From JAKVJE01 sp047722305 (GTDB lineage Bacteria > Actinomycetota > Actinomycetes > Actinomycetales > Microbacteriaceae): 64,000 nucleotides of DNA. Numbering within the stretch: the first letter of the stretch is position 1; the number at the start of each line of letters is the position of its first letter. A program made the translations under genes and the position numbers. The notes beneath the pieces were generated by a model, which saw only the letters and a program-made list of their open reading frames with translations, searched no databases and had not been told where the DNA came from. Location: the NCBI GenBank assembly GCA_047722305.1, contig JBDNYM010000005.1, forward strand, positions 8,520 through 72,519, in the 5' to 3' direction. Shown here piece after piece: positions 56,962 through 64,000 of the stretch.

Positions 56962-58020
56962 CTACCCCCGTTGCGCCAGCTGCGCGAGGTCGGCGCCGCG
57001 CAGCTCGGCGAGTTCGCGGGTGCGGCCGGTGACGAGCACGGGACGGCGGCGCAGCGTCGTCAGATCCGCGCAGCCGAGCAGCGCGAGCAGGGTGCGCACC
57101 TGGTCAGCCCAGCTGCGCAGCTCGGCGACGAGCGCCTGCTCGCCGTCGGCCAGCAGGGTGTGCAGGAAGTGCCCGGACACCCCGACTGCGTGCGCGCCGA
57201 GAGCGAGCGCCCGCACCACATCCAGCGGCGTGCGCACCCCGCCCGAGGCGACCACTTCCACCGGCACCGGCGTGCCGGTGTGCAGGGCCTCGATGAGGCA
57301 GAACGCCGTGGACTGCCCCCAGCCGGCCAGGTAGCCGTACTCGGACCGGGCGCGGCGGTGGTTCTCGATATCGATGAAGTTGGTGCCGCCGGCGCCGCTC
57401 ACGTCCACCGCGGCCGCGCCGATGCGGGACAGCGCGAGAATGCTGCGCCGGGCCATTCCGAAGCCGACCTCCTTGACGAGCACCGGCACCGGCACGGCCG
57501 CGACGATCGCGGCGATGCGATCGGTCCAGCCGGAGAACGTCCGATCCCCCTCGGGCATGACAAGCTCCTGCGCCGGGTTCACATGCACCTGGAGGGCGTC
57601 GGCGGACAGCATCTCGACGGCGCGGCACGCCTGCTCCGGGGTCGCCGTCGGACCCACATTGGCGAACACGAACGCGTCGGGCGCCTCTGCGCGCACCACC
57701 CGGAAGCCGTCCTCGCGCGCCGGGTCGGCCAGCGCCACCGATTGGGAGCCGACCGCGATGGCCACCCCAGCCACCGCCGCGGACCGCGCCAGGGCGGCGT
57801 TGATGCGCCGAGTCCGGTCGGTGCCGCCGGTCATCGCATTGATATAGAACGGCTGCGGCCAGGCGGAGCCCAGCACGGACGCGCTCGCGTCCACGGCGTC
57901 CACATCGATGGCCGCCAGGGCATCGTGCAAAAAGGCCACATCGTCGAACCCGTTGGGCCGCCGCTCGTCGCGCAGCGACTCGGCCAGCCGGACGTGCTCA
58001 TCCTTGCGCTGCGCGCTCAT
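56962..58020 (-). CDS. fni: Isopentenyl-diphosphate isomerase, type 2 (FMN-dependent)
   Basis: 352 residues from ATG 58020. MSAQRKDEHVRLAESL is the usual start. QPFYINAMTGGTDRTRRINA, VGSQSVALADP, ADALQVHVNPAQELVMPEGD, VPVLVKEVGFGMA, DVSGAGGTNFIDIEN and PVEVVASGGVRTPLD are type 2 IDI motifs binding FMN and the diphosphate. It interconverts IPP and DMAPP. Last gene of the mevalonate operon, 10 nt after mvaK2. A second fic gene follows downstream behind palindromes. Confidence 0.95.
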   Translation of the reverse strand: MSAQRKDEHVRLAESLRDERRPNGFDDVAFLHDALAAIDVDAVDASASVLGSAWPQPFYINAMTGGTDRTRRINAALARSAAVAGVAIAVGSQSVALADPAREDGFRVVRAEAPDAFVFANVGPTATPEQACRAVEMLSADALQVHVNPAQELVMPEGDRTFSGWTDRIAAIVAAVPVPVLVKEVGFGMARRSILALSRIGAAAVDVSGAGGTNFIDIENHRRARSEYGYLAGWGQSTAFCLIEALHTGTPVPVEVVASGGVRTPLDVVRALALGAHAVGVSGHFLHTLLADGEQALVAELRSWADQVRTLLALLGCADLTTLRRRPVLVTGRTRELAELRGADLAQLAQRG

Positions 58021-58030
58021 CGCCGGACGC

Positions 58031-59113
58031 TCATCCCAGCACCGCGAGCCGCGGCTGCACCGACAGGTCCAGTGGTCGGATCCCGGCCTCTCGCCAGGCT
58101 CGCACGATGGCCCGCGTGTCGGTGCCGGCACCGCAGAGCACGATGCCGCAGTCGCCGCCGCCGGCGCCGGAGCTCTTGGCCGCCGCCCCGGCCCGCTCGG
58201 CGATCTCGACCAGGCGGCGCAGCTGCGGGGTCTCGATGACCGCCCCGGTGTGCTCGCTCAGGGCATTGAGCAGCGCCCGGTTGCGTCGAATCTCGCGCAG
58301 GATGGCCGCCGTGTCGCCGGCCGAGAACGCCTCCGCCAGGGTGGCGACGCACGCCGTGCTGGCGGTGAGGAAGTCGCTGTAGTGCGCGCTGCGCCCGCTC
58401 TTGCGCGCCTGCACGTCGCCGACCAGCCGTGACGTCGACGCCGGCGTGCCCGTCCAGCCCACCAGCAGCCGCAGCCCGGCGGGCGGGGTGAGCGGCCGGA
58501 CGGACAGCCCCGGCCAGTCCTGCCGGATCAGGTCCGCGACCGGCACGTCGAAGCGCTGCGAGCGCAGCCAGGCGCGGTCGAACGAGGTGTAGGCGATCCA
58601 GCCGCCGAACATGCTGGCCGCGATGTCGCCGCCGGAGCCGGAGCGCTGCACGTCGTCGGCGGCGATCAGCGCCAGCTTGAACAGCTCCATCTCGCTGAGC
58701 CGCAGCCCGTAGAACCCGGCCAGCGCGCGCACGGTGGCGACGGTCACCGCGGCGGACGACCCGAGCCCGAACTTGCGGCCCGAGGCGTCGTCCAGCTCGC
58801 TGGCGATGTCGAGGTCGAACAGGGTCAGCGGCGCCCCCAGGCTGCGTCCGGCGTCCTCGACCGCCCGGATGGCGGACAGCACGAAGCTGTAGGGAGTCTC
58901 CTCGTACTCGATGACCAGGTCGCCGTCGAGGCGGTGCCACACGAGGGGCAGGTTCGCGAACTGGTCGGAGCGGATGTGCCCGGCGCCGTGCGCCGCCTGC
59001 ACCCGCACCGTGATGAAGCGGTCGACGGCGACGAGGACGGCCGGACGCCCCGGCTCGACCACCGCGTACTCTCCGGCGATGTAGAGCTTGCCGGGCGCGC
59101 GCACCTCGATCAT
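58031..59113 (-). CDS. mvaK2: Phosphomevalonate kinase
   Basis: 360 residues. GHMP kinase fold: MIEVRAPGKLYIAGEYAVVE, motif 2 FGLGSSAAVTVATV and motif 3 SSGAGGGDCGIVL. The SGSGGDIAASMFGG segment is characteristic of phosphomevalonate kinase. It makes 5-diphosphomevalonate from phosphomevalonate. ATG overlaps the mvaD stop by 4 nt. Confidence 0.94.
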   Translation of the reverse strand: MIEVRAPGKLYIAGEYAVVEPGRPAVLVAVDRFITVRVQAAHGAGHIRSDQFANLPLVWHRLDGDLVIEYEETPYSFVLSAIRAVEDAGRSLGAPLTLFDLDIASELDDASGRKFGLGSSAAVTVATVRALAGFYGLRLSEMELFKLALIAADDVQRSGSGGDIAASMFGGWIAYTSFDRAWLRSQRFDVPVADLIRQDWPGLSVRPLTPPAGLRLLVGWTGTPASTSRLVGDVQARKSGRSAHYSDFLTASTACVATLAEAFSAGDTAAILREIRRNRALLNALSEHTGAVIETPQLRRLVEIAERAGAAAKSSGAGGGDCGIVLCGAGTDTRAIVRAWREAGIRPLDLSVQPRLAVLG

Positions 59114-60093
59114 CGGTCTCCCCCTGTCGCGACGAGTGCGGCCCCTGGGCCAGGACGATTGACCGAGACCGGCACTCCGGACAGTCTCTCCCGCAGCCAG
59201 CCGGCCACCTCGACGGCGCGCGGGCCCGGTACGACGACCTTCACGTTCGGGCCGGCATCGATGGTGGCCCAGGCGGGCAGCCCTGCCGCGCGCGCCGCCC
59301 GCACGGCGTGCAGTGCCGTCACCGTCCCCGGAGCCCAGTACAGGATGCCGGGGCGGGCGGCGATCATGGTCGCGTGCATCCCGAGCGCGTTGGCCTCGAA
59401 AACGGCGCCCGCCGCCTCCAGATCGCCCGACTGCAGGGCCACCAGCGACTGCCGCAGGTCATCGGCGCTCTGCCGCACCCACGCGTCGTAGAGGGGCGAG
59501 GTCTCGACGGTGCGCCGCATCGCGTCGCGGCTGGAGATCGCCTTGGGTCCCGCATCCACCTCGATGACGAGGATGGCCAGGTCGAGCGGCGAGTCGACGG
59601 GCTCGGCGTACGAGGTCTGATCGTCGTGCCCGGCATGCCAGACCGCCAGGCCGCCGAACACGGAGCGGCTGGCCGAGCCGGAGCCGCGGCGCGCGAGCCG
59701 CGACAGGTCCCGCGGGGAGAGGTCGAGGCCGGCTGCCGCGGACGCGGCCAGGGCCAACGCCGCGAATCCGGAGGCCGAGCTGGCCAGCCCGGCCGCTGTC
59801 GGCCCGCCGTTGCAGGTGACGACCTCGGCGGGCTCATCGATGCCGGCCGCCGTCCGGACGAGGTCGAGGAACCGCGAGACGCGCCGCAGCGGCTCGGCGG
59901 TGCGGGCCCGACCGTCGAGGGTCAGGGTGTCGTGATCCTGTCCGCCGAAGCGCACCGTGGTCGTCGTCTCCAGGCCGTCGAGGGTCAGCGAGAGGCTGGA
60001 CGCGCGCGGGACGATGAACTCGTCATCCGCTTTCCCCCAGTACTTGATCAGGGCGATGTTCGCATGCGCGACCGCCGTGGCACGACCTGTCAA
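59110..60093 (-). CDS. mvaD: Diphosphomevalonate decarboxylase
   Basis: 327 residues. AHANIALIKYWGKADDEFIV at the N-terminus, AGLASSASGFAALALAASAA as ATP-binding loop, RRGSGSASRSVFGGLAVW and catalytic Asp in ATIDAGPNVKVV are those of mevalonate diphosphate decarboxylase, which makes IPP. Both ends overlap neighbours by 4 nt in the mvaK1-mvaD-mvaK2-fni operon. Confidence 0.95.
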   Translation of the reverse strand: MTGRATAVAHANIALIKYWGKADDEFIVPRASSLSLTLDGLETTTTVRFGGQDHDTLTLDGRARTAEPLRRVSRFLDLVRTAAGIDEPAEVVTCNGGPTAAGLASSASGFAALALAASAAAGLDLSPRDLSRLARRGSGSASRSVFGGLAVWHAGHDDQTSYAEPVDSPLDLAILVIEVDAGPKAISSRDAMRRTVETSPLYDAWVRQSADDLRQSLVALQSGDLEAAGAVFEANALGMHATMIAARPGILYWAPGTVTALHAVRAARAAGLPAWATIDAGPNVKVVVPGPRAVEVAGWLRERLSGVPVSVNRPGPGAALVATGGDR

Positions 60094-61046
60094 GCAACGA
60101 CCTCGCTGGCGACCGGCGAGTGCACCCAGGTGCGGGCGGCGCCCGCCCGGCGCAGGGCGACTCGGATCAGCTCGGCTGCCTCGGCGGTGCCCGCCAGGGC
60201 GATCATGCAGCCGCCCAGCCCGCCGCCGGTCAGCTTGGCGCCCAGCGCCCCGGCGTCACGGGCGGCCCGGACCAGCGCGTTCAGCCGCCGATTGCTGACC
60301 CCGAGATCGGTGAGCAAGTTCTGCGCCGCGTTCATGCGATCGCCGATCGCCGCCGCGTCCCCGACCCGCAGGTCGTGCAGCGCGCCCCGGGCGAGGTCGC
60401 CCAGGGACACCAGAATCTGACCGATGCGCTCGTGGTCGCGCTCGTAGCGCGACCGCACGCCGCCAACCGCCTCCCGGGTGCTGCCGTGGATGCCGGAGTC
60501 GGCGACCACGATATGGGCGGTCAGATGCGTCGGGACCAAATTCATACGCCCGGAGTGAAAGTGGATGAGCCCCCGGGCTGCCGTCGCCGCCGCGTCGATG
60601 CCGGACGGATGGCCGTGGGCGACCTGCTCGGCGACCTGGGTCAGTTCGAACAGCTGCTGCCCGCGGGCGGGGATGTCATAGGCGTTCAGCACGGCGCGGA
60701 TGACCGCCCCGGCCGAGGCCGCGGACGACCCCAGTCCGCGCTCGGGCGGAAAGTCGCTGACGGTCTCGATCGCGAAAGCCGCGTCCGGGTGCCCCGCGTA
60801 GTCGAGTGCCGTCTCAATGGCGCGGCGGATGCTGCCGAAACCGGGCCCCGCCCCGTCCAGCGGTCCGTCGTAGCCGAGCCCGCGCAGTCTGGACGGCCCC
60901 TGCGCCAGTGGCACCGCCCGCGCCCGCATCCGCAGGCTGTGCAGGGGCAGGACGAGGGCCGGATGCCCGTAGACGGCAGCGTGCTCACCGAAGAGGATGA
61001 TCTTCGCCCAGGTCACGCCTGCACCCTCATGCGGGGTCGAATGCAC
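60090..61046 (-). CDS. mvaK1: Mevalonate kinase
   Basis: 318 residues from GTG 61046; GTG 61016 with GAGG 8 nt upstream is an equal candidate and would give the conventional start TWAKIILFGEHAAVYGHPAL. Motifs: FPPERGLGSSAASAGAVIRA, GHPSGIDAAATAARGLIHFH and LTGGGLGGCMIALA. It phosphorylates mevalonate. First gene of the operon; HMG-CoA synthase and reductase are not in this window. Confidence 0.94.
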   Translation of the reverse strand: MHSTPHEGAGVTWAKIILFGEHAAVYGHPALVLPLHSLRMRARAVPLAQGPSRLRGLGYDGPLDGAGPGFGSIRRAIETALDYAGHPDAAFAIETVSDFPPERGLGSSAASAGAVIRAVLNAYDIPARGQQLFELTQVAEQVAHGHPSGIDAAATAARGLIHFHSGRMNLVPTHLTAHIVVADSGIHGSTREAVGGVRSRYERDHERIGQILVSLGDLARGALHDLRVGDAAAIGDRMNAAQNLLTDLGVSNRRLNALVRAARDAGALGAKLTGGGLGGCMIALAGTAEAAELIRVALRRAGAARTWVHSPVASEVVA

Positions 61047-61223
61047 GGTCGGTCGCCTTTCCCGGTGGCCGGCGGCGCACCGTCGCAGCCTCACAATGAG
61101 ACTGCGTGATCCACCGTAAAGCATAGGAGGCGATCTCTGGGAGCGCACTCCGACTTGAACGCTGCCGATTCCGGGACGATCGACCGGGACCCCGGCGGCG
61201 CCGGCGACTAGAATGGCCCGGAT

Positions 61224-62162
61224 ATGAGTCCCTGGATCACTCCCCCGGCCGGGGCGCCGCGGCCGCGCGCCGGATCGGTCGCCGAGGCGTTCGCCGTCCT
61301 CACCGGGCACCGGGTGACGGTGCTGACCGGGGCCGGGGTCTCGACCGACTCCGGCCTGCCCGACTACCGCAGCCCGGGCGCCCCGGCGCGCCACCCGGTC
61401 ACCTTCGAGCAGTTCATCGGCGACCCGCGCTACCGGCGCTACTACTGGGCGCGCAACTACGTGGGCTGGCGTCATTCGATCACGCGCGTGCCGAATGCGT
61501 CGCACCGCGCGGTGGCCGCCCTGGAGCGCGCGGGCGTCTCGCCGGGCGTCGTGACCCAGAACGTGGATCTGCTGCACGAGCAGGCCGGATCTCGGCACGT
61601 CGTCGACCTGCACGGCCGGTGGGACACCGTGGTGTGCCGTCGGTGCGGAGCCCGGCACACTCGCGCCGAGCTCGATCAGCGGCTCGCGGAGCTCAACCCC
61701 GACTTCGAGCAGCAGGTGGGCGCGGTCGGCAATGTCGAGATCGCCCCGGACGCCGACGCGGTGATCGAGCGCACCGAGACCTTCCGGGTACGGGCCTGCT
61801 GGGCGCCCAGTCCCGACGGGACGACCGAGCACGGCAACGGTTTCGCGGCGCCCGGCGAGTGCGGCGGCATGCTCAAGCCCGACATCGTGTTCTTCGGCGA
61901 GACGGTGCCCGCCTGGCGGCATCGGGCCGCGGCCGAGCTCATCGACGAGGGGGACGCTCTGCTGGTGGTGGGCTCGTCCCTGGCCGTCCACTCGGCGCTG
62001 CGGCTGGTGCGCCGGTCGGTGGCCGACGGCAAGCCGCTGGTGATCGTCACCCGCGGCGGCACCCGCGCCGATGACCTGGCCCAGGTCACCATCGAGGCCG
62101 GGGCGGCGGAGACGCTCAGCGGGCTCGTGCTGCGGCTGGTGGCCACGGACCGAGCCCGCTGA
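61224..62162 (+). CDS. NAD-dependent protein deacylase, class II sirtuin
   Basis: 312 residues. TGAGVSTDSGLPDYRSPG binds NAD+; VVTQNVDLLHEQAG and the catalytic His in VVDLHGRWDTVV are clear. Four zinc cysteines are seen: CRRC, then the C of RACWAP and of GECGG. MLKPDIVFFGETVP and VVGSSLAVHSA complete the Rossmann fold. The long insertion (about residues 140-205) places it near SIRT4-like class II. It removes acyl groups from lysines. Promoter TAGAAT lies 9 nt before ATG. Confidence 0.93.
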   Translation: MSPWITPPAGAPRPRAGSVAEAFAVLTGHRVTVLTGAGVSTDSGLPDYRSPGAPARHPVTFEQFIGDPRYRRYYWARNYVGWRHSITRVPNASHRAVAALERAGVSPGVVTQNVDLLHEQAGSRHVVDLHGRWDTVVCRRCGARHTRAELDQRLAELNPDFEQQVGAVGNVEIAPDADAVIERTETFRVRACWAPSPDGTTEHGNGFAAPGECGGMLKPDIVFFGETVPAWRHRAAAELIDEGDALLVVGSSLAVHSALRLVRRSVADGKPLVIVTRGGTRADDLAQVTIEAGAAETLSGLVLRLVATDRAR

Positions 62163-62198
62163 GTCGTCGGCGCTCCGTCTCCTGTGCGCCTCTCCCCG

Positions 62199-62214
62199 GC
62201 GCCGGAACCGGCGC
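62199..62214. terminator. Bidirectional hairpin terminator
   Basis: GCGCCGG-AA-CCGGCGC is a perfect 7-bp stem between the convergent sirtuin and ldh genes. The 2-nt centre is tight, so the loop will open by a pair or two. Confidence 0.5.
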
Positions 62215-62221
62215 GACCCGT

Positions 62222-63205
62222 TCAGCCCCGGTCGGCACCCAGCGCCTGGTGGGTGATCTCGGCCAGTGTCTGCGCGGAGGCCGCGAGCTTCTCCTGCTCG
62301 TCGTCGTTGAGGGGCAGCTCGAGCACCGCTTCGACGCCGGCGGCGCCGATCACGGCCGGCGTGCCGATGTAGAGGTCATGCAGTCCGTACTGGCCGTCCA
62401 CCGGGGCGCCGGTGGGCAGCACGGAATGCTGGTCCTTGAGGACGGCCCGGGTGAACCGCACCAGCGCGGTGGCCACCCCGTAGTAGGTGGCGCCCTTGCC
62501 GTTGATGATGCCGTAGGCCTTGTGCCGGGTCTCATCCTCGATGGTGGCCAGGTCGGCGTCGGTCAGCCTGTGGGCATGCGCGTAGGGCACGAGGGGCACG
62601 CCGTTGATGGTCGCCGCCGAGTAGGCGGCGAACTCGGTGTCGCCGTGCTCGCCCAGGATGGTGGCGTCGATGCTGCGCGGGTCGAGGCCGAGCCGCTGCC
62701 CCAGGGCGACCCGCAGCCGGGACGAGTCCAGCGAGGTGCCCGAGCCGATGACGCGCTCGCGCGGGAATCCCGAATACACCTGGGTGGCGTAGGTGAGGAT
62801 GTCGACCGGGTTGGCCGACACCAGGAAGATGCCCTGGAAGCCGCTGGCCACCACGGGCTCCACGATGCTGCGGATGATCTTCAGGTTGCGGTCCACCAGC
62901 TGCAGGCGGGTCTCGCCGCCGGGCTTCTGCGGCACGCCCGCGGTGATGACCACGAGGTCGGCGTCCGCCGCGTCGGCGTAGGTGCCGGGACGCACATCCA
63001 CTGGCGCGGTGAAGGCCTGCGCATCCTCCAGGTCGGCGGCGTCGGCCTTGATGCGATCCTCCAGGATGTCGACGATGACCAGTTCGTCGACCAGCTGCTG
63101 GTGGATGAGCGCGAAGGCGTAGCTGGAGCCGACGGCGCCGTCTCCGACGAGCACGACCTTGCGATGGGTGGAGTGATGCGCTTCGACCGTGGATGCAGAT
63201 GCCAT
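62222..63205 (-). CDS. ldh: L-lactate dehydrogenase
   Basis: 327 residues; AGGAGAAGGA precedes ATG. VVLVGDGAVGSSYAFALIH is the NAD-binding loop, Asp of IVDILEDR sets NAD preference, VVITAGVPQKPGGETRLQLV contains the Arg of the substrate loop, VSANPVDILTY the Asn and the catalytic His is in ILGEHGDTEF. It interconverts pyruvate and L-lactate. With the lar operon the cell could also make or use D-lactate. Confidence 0.95.
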   Translation of the reverse strand: MASASTVEAHHSTHRKVVLVGDGAVGSSYAFALIHQQLVDELVIVDILEDRIKADAADLEDAQAFTAPVDVRPGTYADAADADLVVITAGVPQKPGGETRLQLVDRNLKIIRSIVEPVVASGFQGIFLVSANPVDILTYATQVYSGFPRERVIGSGTSLDSSRLRVALGQRLGLDPRSIDATILGEHGDTEFAAYSAATINGVPLVPYAHAHRLTDADLATIEDETRHKAYGIINGKGATYYGVATALVRFTRAVLKDQHSVLPTGAPVDGQYGLHDLYIGTPAVIGAAGVEAVLELPLNDDEQEKLAASAQTLAEITHQALGADRG

Positions 63206-63300
63206 GATGTCCTTCTCCTCGTTGAGTTGGTTAAGGCCAGATGGTAGCCCCCGTTGCTCCTGGCCAGGATCGAAAACACGGGAACATTAAGCTGATCGAC

Positions 63301-63846
63301 ATGCGCATCCTGCTGCTGGGCGGGCAGAGCCCGCGCCACCGCGACTGGGCCCGCCGGTTCGCGGCCGCTTTGCAGGCACGCGGCCATCGGACGGATGTCC
63401 TGGAGTACGCGAACTGGCTGGCGGGCACTCCCGTCACCGACTTCGCCGGCGAGCTCGACCGCGCGGTGGCGCGACAGCCGTCCGGACCGTACCTCATCGC
63501 GGCCAAGTCGATCGGCACCCTGCTGACCCTCACCGGCGTGGCCCGAGGACGGCTGCACCCGGCCGGGGCGCTGCTGCTGGGCTTTCCTCTGCGGGGCATC
63601 CCCGACATCGCCGGCGTCGACCCCGCCGAGATCGCCCGGGGCTGGCGGCGGCTGCCCCCGACCGTGCTGGTGCAGAACCAGCTGGACCCGTGGGGCGCGG
63701 CGAGCGCCGTGCGGGATGCGGTCGCGGACCTGCCCTCAGTCGAGCTGCGCGTGCGGCCGGGCGACCGCACGCATGATTACGTCGACTTCCCCGCCCTGGG
63801 CGGCCTCGTCGACGCGCTCGCCGGCGGCGGCCTGGCAACGTCCTGA
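63301..63846 (+). CDS. Small alpha/beta-hydrolase-like protein
   Basis: 181 residues from ATG 63301. MRILLLGGQSPRHRDWARRF begins the fold, the nucleophile position is IAAKSIGTLLTL (A-K-S-I-G), and GDRTHDYVDFPAL supplies the His. It resembles small alpha/beta hydrolases of unknown substrate. It is divergent from ldh. Confidence 0.72.
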   Translation: MRILLLGGQSPRHRDWARRFAAALQARGHRTDVLEYANWLAGTPVTDFAGELDRAVARQPSGPYLIAAKSIGTLLTLTGVARGRLHPAGALLLGFPLRGIPDIAGVDPAEIARGWRRLPPTVLVQNQLDPWGAASAVRDAVADLPSVELRVRPGDRTHDYVDFPALGGLVDALAGGGLATS

Positions 63847-63890
63847 GGTCGCTCTCGGACCCCAGTCCGCAGCCGCGCCGGAGCGCGTCC

Positions 63891-64000
63891 TAGGATGTGG
63901 ACGTGTCCGCTCCCGCCCCAGCCCCCCGCCCGCACCCCCACGCCGGTCTCGTATAACCAACTGGACCAGCCGCCGCTATTCAGTGTGTTTGTATGGGTGG
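63891..64000 (+). other. Leaderless gene start or broken gene at right edge
   Basis: TAGGAT (63891-63896) lies 6 nt before GTG 63903, the same layout as the leaderless genes elsewhere in the window. The GTG frame (VSAPAPAPRPHPHAGLV) stops at TAA 63954-63956 after 17 codons. A second frame, from ATG 63895, remains open to the edge (YNQLDQPPLFSVFVWV). This may be a leader peptide, a frameshifted gene, or the 5-prime end of the next gene; the window ends too soon. Base composition falls noticeably in the last 50 bp. Confidence 0.3.

Overview
The window is 64 kb of very GC-rich DNA (about 70 % by eye), with dense coding, many 4-nt ATGA/GTGA stop-start overlaps and several genes whose -10 hexamer sits 6-7 nt before the start codon (leaderless transcripts). 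Together with a lower mevalonate pathway plus type-2 IPP isomerase, a perfect-looking actinobacterial SOS box and CsoR-type copper control, this points to a high-GC actinobacterium, most plausibly in or near the Microbacteriales. The genus cannot be named from sequence alone. No rRNA, tRNA, CRISPR array, intact transposase or prophage was seen, so this looks like chromosome with local accessory patches.

Left part (1-15.7 kb): the tail of a VIT1/CCC1-type metal transporter, a decayed stretch with two pseudogenes, a PadR-controlled ABC exporter operon, a MerR/MFS divergent pair, an alkylation-repair group (winged-helix protein of the AlkZ-like superfamily, Ada-AraC-AlkA fusion, Ogt), an S4 RNA-binding protein, an MBL-fold hydrolase, a decayed winged-helix regulator beside an MFS pump, and a second ABC exporter operon with its own regulator and a perfect 19-bp operator.

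16-24.6 kb: a complete lactate-racemase operon (regulator, 40-codon gene, larC, NiCoT nickel permease, larA, larE, larB). All LarA catalytic residues fall at the same numbers as in Lactiplantibacillus LarA. A CysJ-like diflavin reductase is divergent from it. An L-lactate dehydrogenase lies at 62-63 kb.

24.7-39.6 kb: aldehyde dehydrogenase, NCS1 permease plus isochorismatase-type hydrolase, a RES/Xre toxin-antitoxin pair, regulator-transporter pairs (TetR/MFS, MarR/quinone reductase), an ABC/FtsX exporter, a VKOR-family protein, an Rv2578c-like radical SAM protein under a LexA box, and a MarR-GNAT fusion whose start codon sits inside a palindrome.

39.5-47.5 kb: a copper/disulfide island. A cupredoxin-CopA-YHS triple-domain ATPase is read leftwards. 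Rightwards run a 46-aa membrane peptide, a two-component system, a CPHC thioredoxin-like protein, CcdA, a membrane-anchored redoxin and CsoR. Three near-identical ATACCC-n-GGGTAT palindromes tie these units into one regulon.

47.5-64 kb: a six-gene catabolic-looking run (AhpD-like, SDR, alpha/beta hydrolase, MFS, small membrane protein, TctA-like permease), a VapBC-Fic-Fic toxin cluster with duplicated sequence and strong palindromes, the mvaK1-mvaD-mvaK2-fni operon, a class II sirtuin, ldh and a small hydrolase.

The most unusual non-coding signal is a family of four intergenic elements, each about 121 bp with about 22-bp inverted ends, at 6.0, 10.1, 15.8 and 38.5 kb.
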